Below, piece after piece: positions 44,921-50,284 of a stretch of DNA of 50,284 nt. Each line of letters begins with the position of its first letter. Position 1 is the stretch's first letter. Under the pieces are notes generated by a model. The model did no database searches. It was not told the DNA's origin and saw only the letters and a program-made list of their open reading frames with translations. Source of the DNA: Sulfuritalea sp. (GTDB lineage Bacteria; Pseudomonadota; Gammaproteobacteria; Burkholderiales; Rhodocyclaceae); assembly GCA_030651305.1 (NCBI GenBank), contig JAUSCI010000025.1:1-50284 (forward strand). Reading direction: 5' to 3'. The translations under genes were made by a program, and so were the position numbers.

Positions 44921-45041
44921 GGGACCTCCCCTGGAGATGTGACGTTGCCATTGGCGCAGGAGCTGGGAACAACGGATCCGACGGCGCCAAGACAAGTATT
45001 TCCCGATTGACCACGACGGTCAAGCGCCGGCCATGGAGGCC

Positions 45042-45845
45042 TCAGCAGGGCACGAACCAGCGGTTGCCATCGGCGCAGAGTTCGCGCAGGGGATGGCCGT
45101 AGAGCCGCGTCATATTTGTCGCCGTAATCACTTCATCGGCGCGACCGGCCAGCCACTCGCCGTTGCCGAACAGCAGCAGGGCCTGGCGGCAGTAGCGGGC
45201 GGCGAAGCCGGGATCGTGCAATACGGCGACGATGGCGGCACCCTCGGTCGCGCGACGGGTTAACAACTCCATCACCGCCACCTGATGCGACAGATCGAGA
45301 TGGGTCAGAGGTTCGTCGAGCAGGAACAGTTGCGGCTCCTGGCCCAGCAGTTGCGCGATGGCCAGACGCTGGCGCTCACCGCCTGAAAGCGTTTGCACTT
45401 CACGTTCGGCAAAGCCGCCGAGATCGACCTCATTCAGCGCGGCGCCGGCGATGCGCCGGTCCTCGGCCGATTCCCAGTCCCAGCGGCCCAAATGCGGATG
45501 GCGACCGACCAGTACGGTTTCCATCACGGTGGAGGCAAAGGGGTCGATCTGGTGTTGTGACAGATAGCCGCGGACACGGGCAATTGCCCGCGCACCCGCA
45601 CCCGCGCTGGCATGCGGCAGCGCCAGACCGGCGATGCTCAGGCGGCCGCGGTGCTGCGGCCGCAAGCCGGCCAGGGTGGCGAGCAGCGTCGATTTGCCGG
45701 CGCCGTTGCGGCCGAGAATGGCCCACGACTCGCCGGCGTCGATGCGCCAATTCAAATCATGGCAGACCCGATGGCCGCCGATGTTGACCGCAAGCTGTCC
45801 GGCTTCCAGCAAAGGCGCGTTCATCGCGGGCTCACTGGCGGTCAT
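45042..45845 (-). CDS. btuD: Cobalamin ABC transporter ATPase, BtuD-like
   Basis: A 267-residue ABC ATPase. Walker A is GRNGAGKST, the Q-loop region is YLSQHQIDPF, the signature is LSGGERQRLAIAQLL and Walker B is LFLLDEPLTHLDLSHQ. This fits the FecE/BtuD group that pairs with FecCD-type permeases. The start at 45845 overlaps the btuC-like stop by 14 bp; ATG 45824 is an alternative. It is the third gene after the cobalamin riboswitch. Confidence 0.88.
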   Translation of the reverse strand: MTASEPAMNAPLLEAGQLAVNIGGHRVCHDLNWRIDAGESWAILGRNGAGKSTLLATLAGLRPQHRGRLSIAGLALPHASAGAGARAIARVRGYLSQHQIDPFASTVMETVLVGRHPHLGRWDWESAEDRRIAGAALNEVDLGGFAEREVQTLSGGERQRLAIAQLLGQEPQLFLLDEPLTHLDLSHQVAVMELLTRRATEGAAIVAVLHDPGFAARYCRQALLLFGNGEWLAGRADEVITATNMTRLYGHPLRELCADGNRWFVPC

Positions 45846-46836
45846 TCGGCTGGCGCCCGAGCAGGAAAAGAAACACCGGCACGCCCAGCAGTGCGGTCAG
45901 CACGCCGACGGGCAACTGCTGCGGCGCGATCACGGTGCGCGCCAGCGTGTCGGCGAGCACCAGCAGGCTGCCGCCGGCAAGCGCCGATGCAGGCAGCAGC
46001 AAGCGCTGGTCGTTGCCCCAGCCCAGCCTGATCATCGCCAGCCGGACCAGATGCGGCACCACCAGGCCGATAAAGCCGATGCTGCCGGCCGTCGTAACGG
46101 CAACTGCGGTGAGCGTTGACGCCACCAGGTAGATGCCGTGCTTGACCGAACCCACCGATACGCCCAGCGCCTGGGCCAGCGTGTCGCCGCGTGCCAGCAG
46201 GTTGAGTTCGCGGGCAAACGGCAGCGTCACCAGAAGACCCAACGTCAGCACGACCAGAGCCGGCCAGGGGCTGGTGGCCTGCCCCAGATCACCCATGAGC
46301 CAGAACAACATGCCGCGCAATCCGTCGTCCGGCGCAATCGACAGGATCAGCGCGACCACCGCGCCGCAGCCGGCGGCGACGATGACTCCGGTGAGCAGCA
46401 GGCGCGAGCGGGTCCAGCTGCTGTCGCCGTGCGCCAGGCCGAATACCAGCAGCATGGCGGCCAGTGCGCCGGCGAAGGCGGCGAGGTTCATCAGGGCCAG
46501 CGTCAGGCCCGCCAGCATGGCCGACAGCGCCCCCACCGCGGCACCGCCCGAGATGCCCAGGACATAAGGATCGGCCAGCGGATTGCGCAGCAGCACCTGC
46601 ATCAGCGCACCCGCCAGCGCCAGCAGGCCGCCGCAGGCAAATGCCGCCAGCGCGCGCGGCAGGCGCAGGCCCCGGATCACCTCGACCGCCAGCCCGCCTT
46701 GTTCCCCGCTCAGCGCGCACAGGACATCGCCGGCCGAGACCGGCAGGCTGCCCGCAGCCAAGGCCACCAGCAGGCTCAGCAGCGCCAGTCCGACCAGGAC
46801 GGCAAGGACCAGCAGGGCGCGGCGGCGGGTCGGCAT
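45832..46836 (-). CDS. btuC: Cobalamin ABC transporter permease, BtuC-like
   Basis: A 334-residue FecCD-family permease with about ten hydrophobic segments. Family landmarks are LRLPRALAAFACGGLLALAG, ALMQVLLRNPLADPYVLGIS, GGAAVGAL, AGSIGFIGLVVPHLVRL and ELPVG-type near the end (QQLPVGVLTALLGVPVFLFL). It forms the membrane channel for BtuD. It lies 55 bp downstream of the TonB receptor. Position behind a B12 riboswitch favours cobalamin over siderophore. Confidence 0.9.
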   Translation of the reverse strand: MPTRRRALLVLAVLVGLALLSLLVALAAGSLPVSAGDVLCALSGEQGGLAVEVIRGLRLPRALAAFACGGLLALAGALMQVLLRNPLADPYVLGISGGAAVGALSAMLAGLTLALMNLAAFAGALAAMLLVFGLAHGDSSWTRSRLLLTGVIVAAGCGAVVALILSIAPDDGLRGMLFWLMGDLGQATSPWPALVVLTLGLLVTLPFARELNLLARGDTLAQALGVSVGSVKHGIYLVASTLTAVAVTTAGSIGFIGLVVPHLVRLAMIRLGWGNDQRLLLPASALAGGSLLVLADTLARTVIAPQQLPVGVLTALLGVPVFLFLLGRQPNDRQ

Positions 46837-46891
46837 GGATCAGCCGGCGCGGCGGACGACGGCCAGGCGAGGTGGACGGGGCATGGACGGG

Positions 46892-48832
46892 TCAGAGCTT
46901 GAGTTCTGCGGAGAGCATGACACGGCGACCGAGTTCGGGATAGGCGTTGAAGCTGGTGCCGGCGCCGTTGCGAATTCCGTAACTGTAGTAGCGCTTGTCG
47001 AACAGGTTGTCGGCCGAAATTCCCCAGTTCCAGTTTCCCGTCGCGTAGGAATACTTCAGATCGACCAGGCTATAGGTCGGCATCAGGGCGAAGCTGTTGA
47101 TCTGGTCGTTGTCGTAGCGCTGGGCGCCGACGTAGCGACTGCTGGCAGCGAGGCTGTGCCCGCCGCCGATGCGCCACGCGGCATTCAGGGTCAGCAATTG
47201 GCGCGGCACCAGCGGCACTTCCTTGCCGGCCAGGTTGATGCCTTCGTAATTGCCCGAGCGGAAGCTCGACCGCGTGTGGCGATAGCTGGCGCCGAGGGTC
47301 AGTGACGACATGGGATGCCAGTTGCCGTCGAGCTCGAAGCCGGTGCGCTGGGTCGGCGCCAGGTTGGCGTTGGCGCCGAAGCCGAAGGTTGGCGTGCCGT
47401 TCAGGACCAGCAGGTGGATTTCATTGCTCAGATAGGAAGCGAAGGCGCTCGCCCGCAGCCGCGCCGAGCGATTGCGAAACTCGACGCCGAGTTCGCCGTC
47501 ATGCGACTTCTGTGGCAGCAGCAGCGTCACCGCTCCGGTGAACACGTTGTAGTTTTCGTTGGCCGTGGCGACGCGGAAGCTCTGGCCCCATTTTCCATAG
47601 GCATCCCAGCCCGCCAAAAGTTGCTGGCGCAGGGAAAGCTCAAAGGCATTCAGCGTGTCGCGCCGCGCCGCGGTGGCCGGCTGCGAGAAGCTGTCCTTAT
47701 GTGAACTGGTACGCAAGCCGGCGGCCATATCGGTTCCCGCCGTGGGCGTCCAGGTTTCCTGCGCATAGAAGGCGTCATTGGTCTGGCTGGCGTTGGCCAG
47801 GCCGAACAGGTCGACATTGCTGTAGTTCCAGCGCGAGCTGTCAATGCCGAGGACCAGACTTCCGTTGCGGTGCGGAATGCGCAGACGAGGACTGACGGTG
47901 AAAGTATCCGAATCCGTGGCGTTCGCCGAGAACAATGCAGGAAACTTGTTGTCGGCCTTCTTGTTGCGGTAGTCGATGTCGACCGCCAGTTCGCCGATGC
48001 CGACCGAGCGGGTGGCACCGATGCCGATGTTCCAGGTGTCGGTCAGGCCGTGGTCGCTTTGAGTCGCCGACCCGGCCGGGTCCGATGCCAGTTGCGCCGC
48101 CGTGCGGGCTCCGGGAAAGCGGATCTTCTGCCGGCTGCTGCCGAAGCGCAGCGCCGCTGTGGCATCTGCGTCCTGCCAACGTGCGACGCCATCGAACTTG
48201 TCCTCGCGATCGTGATTGTTCACCCGGTAGTTCGACGATACGTAGCGGTTGGCGTTGAGCAGCACGCCGACCGCGCCGCTGGCGAACTCAATCGTGGCGC
48301 GGACGTCGCTGGTGCCGTAATCGCCGTAGGCGGCGCGCAGCGATGCGAGCCGGCCTTCGCTGGCCGGGTTGCGCGTGATTATGTTGATGGTGCCGGCGGT
48401 GGCGCCGCCGCCATAGAGCACTGCCCCGGAACCGCGCAGGATCTCGATGCGATCGATCGCATTGAGCGGGATCGCCGAGAGCAGCGCCGGCGTTAGCTCA
48501 TTTTCACTGAGGCGCCGGCCGTCAAGGAGGATCAGCGTGTTCTGGTCTCCGGACATGCCGAAGCCACGCAGGTCGATTTGCCAGTTGTTGCTGCCGGAAC
48601 TGTTGCGCACATGAACGCCGCCGAGCTTGGCCAGGATCTCCGGCACGCTGGTCGCAGACGACTGGGCAATGGCGGCTGCGCCAATTACCGTTGCTCCGGC
48701 TGCGGTTGGGCCGGGACTTCCTGCGAAGCGCGTGGCGGTGACGACCACGGCCGCCGGATCATCCGCAGCGATTGAAACACAAGGAGAAATCAGGATTGCC
48801 GCGCAGGCGGCGATGACGAAACGGTTGTGCAT
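46892..48832 (-). CDS. btuB: TonB-dependent cobalamin receptor, BtuB-like
   Basis: A 646-residue outer-membrane receptor. The signal peptide (FVIAACAAILISPCVSIAA) is followed by a TonB box (AAVVVTATR). The plug domain reads SVPEILAKLGGVHVRNSSGS, LILLDGRRLSENELTPALL and RIEILRGSGAVLYGGGATAG, then TINIITRNP, the landmark of TonB plugs. The rest is barrel strands ending at MLSAELKL. The length is near that of E. coli BtuB (614). A cobalamin riboswitch lies directly upstream on the same strand, strongly supporting vitamin B12 as ligand. Confidence 0.93.
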   Translation of the reverse strand: MHNRFVIAACAAILISPCVSIAADDPAAVVVTATRFAGSPGPTAAGATVIGAAAIAQSSATSVPEILAKLGGVHVRNSSGSNNWQIDLRGFGMSGDQNTLILLDGRRLSENELTPALLSAIPLNAIDRIEILRGSGAVLYGGGATAGTINIITRNPASEGRLASLRAAYGDYGTSDVRATIEFASGAVGVLLNANRYVSSNYRVNNHDREDKFDGVARWQDADATAALRFGSSRQKIRFPGARTAAQLASDPAGSATQSDHGLTDTWNIGIGATRSVGIGELAVDIDYRNKKADNKFPALFSANATDSDTFTVSPRLRIPHRNGSLVLGIDSSRWNYSNVDLFGLANASQTNDAFYAQETWTPTAGTDMAAGLRTSSHKDSFSQPATAARRDTLNAFELSLRQQLLAGWDAYGKWGQSFRVATANENYNVFTGAVTLLLPQKSHDGELGVEFRNRSARLRASAFASYLSNEIHLLVLNGTPTFGFGANANLAPTQRTGFELDGNWHPMSSLTLGASYRHTRSSFRSGNYEGINLAGKEVPLVPRQLLTLNAAWRIGGGHSLAASSRYVGAQRYDNDQINSFALMPTYSLVDLKYSYATGNWNWGISADNLFDKRYYSYGIRNGAGTSFNAYPELGRRVMLSAELKL

Positions 48833-48949
48833 GGAAAACTCCCAATACCCGGCGAGCGTCCCCGCAGCCGGTAGGTGGCAATTGAATGTCTGGGAGGTGA
48901 GGGTGATGGACGGGGTCGGAACAAACCCCCGGCACGCCGCAACCCCGCA

Positions 48950-49155
48950 ACGCATTCGCTGGTTTGTCCCTGGCCGGTCTCCGGGCTTGAAAGTCTTGGT
49001 TCATCGCCTTCCCGGGTTGGTCCCAGTGGCTACTTGATGAACCCGCACTTCCTTACCGTTGCGGGGGCAGCGCCGGAATCGAGTTGTTGACTCTCACCGG
49101 CTTCCCGTTTCACCCGGCACGGAAAACCATGCACGGGCACCACGAACGGGAAGCA
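48950..49155 (-). ncRNA. Cobalamin riboswitch
   Basis: Read on the minus strand, the region has the class-defining elements in order: GGTGCCCGTG, GGGAAGCCGGTG, CGCTGCCCCCGCAACGGTAA, CCACTGGGA, GGGAAGGCGATGA and the B12 box AGCCCGGAGACCGGCC (48972-48987 on the plus strand). CGTTCG and CGAATG at the ends can form stem P1. A GGGG/CCCC hairpin between it and the btuB start may be the expression platform. On binding adenosylcobalamin it should turn off btuB and the downstream btuCD. Ends are approximate. Confidence 0.93.
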
Positions 49156-49267
49156 GTATAGCGCGGCAAGAGCCATTTGCGGCCGAGCGCCTTCATGCCG
49201 CAGTCGACGGGCGTGCCCGGTGCCGAGGCGGAGCCGATCATCGAAGTCCCTGGACTTGGCACAAGAC

Positions 49268-49281
49268 TTGATGCATGTCAA
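49268..49281. promoter_or_regulatory. FNR/DNR-type box upstream of nirS
   Basis: TTGATGCATGTCAA matches the FNR-family consensus TTGAT-N4-ATCAA at nine of ten fixed positions. It lies 104 bp before the nirS ATG. It probably binds an FNR or nitric-oxide-responsive DNR regulator and activates nirS under low oxygen. No clear -10 is seen at the expected distance. Confidence 0.75.
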
Positions 49282-49349
49282 GGATATTGGGGGTGGCCGG
49301 ATGCACTCTGGCGACCATCACGTCGTTAGGGCTTTCAGTCCTGGCCTGA

Positions 49350-50284
<935 letters not shown>

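Noticed and set aside
44433-45023. An N-terminal extension of the iorB-like gene
   Set aside because: The frame is open upstream, but it runs across the iorA coding region. The Tat signal begins exactly at 44432, so that is the start.

Overview
This 50 kb window is GC-rich, densely coding chromosome from a Gram-negative bacterium, most likely a denitrifying betaproteobacterium of the Rhodocyclales or a close relative. The evidence is a class I polyhydroxyalkanoate (PHA) operon with phaR, a single-cysteine DksA, a BamD lipoprotein, a YcaO/RimO pair, a cytochrome cd1 nitrite reductase (nirS) at the right edge, and TonB-dependent cobalamin uptake under a B12 riboswitch. Species assignment is inference.

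Layout. 1-9.9 kb is mostly housekeeping: a RelB/YafQ-type toxin-antitoxin pair, an MscS channel, rlmB, a glutathione transferase, a fatty-acid oxidation unit (3-hydroxyacyl-CoA dehydrogenase, thioesterase, AIM24-like protein), bamD and rluD starting head to head, pgeF/yfiH and a ZIP transporter. 9.9-11.9 kb is an accessory patch: a lower-GC bacteriohemerythrin gene flanked by 60-bp direct repeats, a truncated antitoxin remnant, a frameshifted brnT with an intact brnA, and insertion-end-like repeats. 11.9-18.7 kb holds phaC, two phaB paralogues, phaR, rimO and a FAD-linked dehydrogenase, followed by tRNA-Ala and tRNA-Glu. 18.9-20.5 kb has a small cytochrome c, a broken response regulator and a conserved hypothetical.

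20.6-36.8 kb is the most unusual part. It looks like a neutral-lipid (wax ester or triacylglycerol) gene neighbourhood. It encodes an aldehyde dehydrogenase, a lipase-like hydrolase, a GMC alcohol oxidase, an iron-type alcohol dehydrogenase, a 735-residue protein resembling cyanobacterial acyl-ACP reductase with a histone-like lysine tail, a phasin with a similar tail, a TetR regulator, a TPR protein, a WS/DGAT acyltransferase, a stand-alone acyl-CoA-binding protein, a PHA-granule-type protein, FadD and a second lipase. Together these could activate fatty acids, reduce them to aldehyde and alcohol, esterify them, store them on granules, and reverse the process.

36.8-50.3 kb has a BtuF-like binding protein, a ProQ-domain protein, YcaO, a DUF6279 lipoprotein, an HTH protein, DksA, a Tat-exported molybdenum hydroxylase (iorAB-like), btuB-btuC-btuD behind a cobalamin riboswitch, and the 5' part of nirS behind an FNR/DNR-type box.

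A second unexpected signal is a 25-bp element seen three times in the 9.9-11.1 kb patch. Close matches lie inside the coding sequences of three unrelated enzymes (5297, 31196, 43479). Two of them are in the same reading frame and give the same peptide, KVGAG(D/G)TA.
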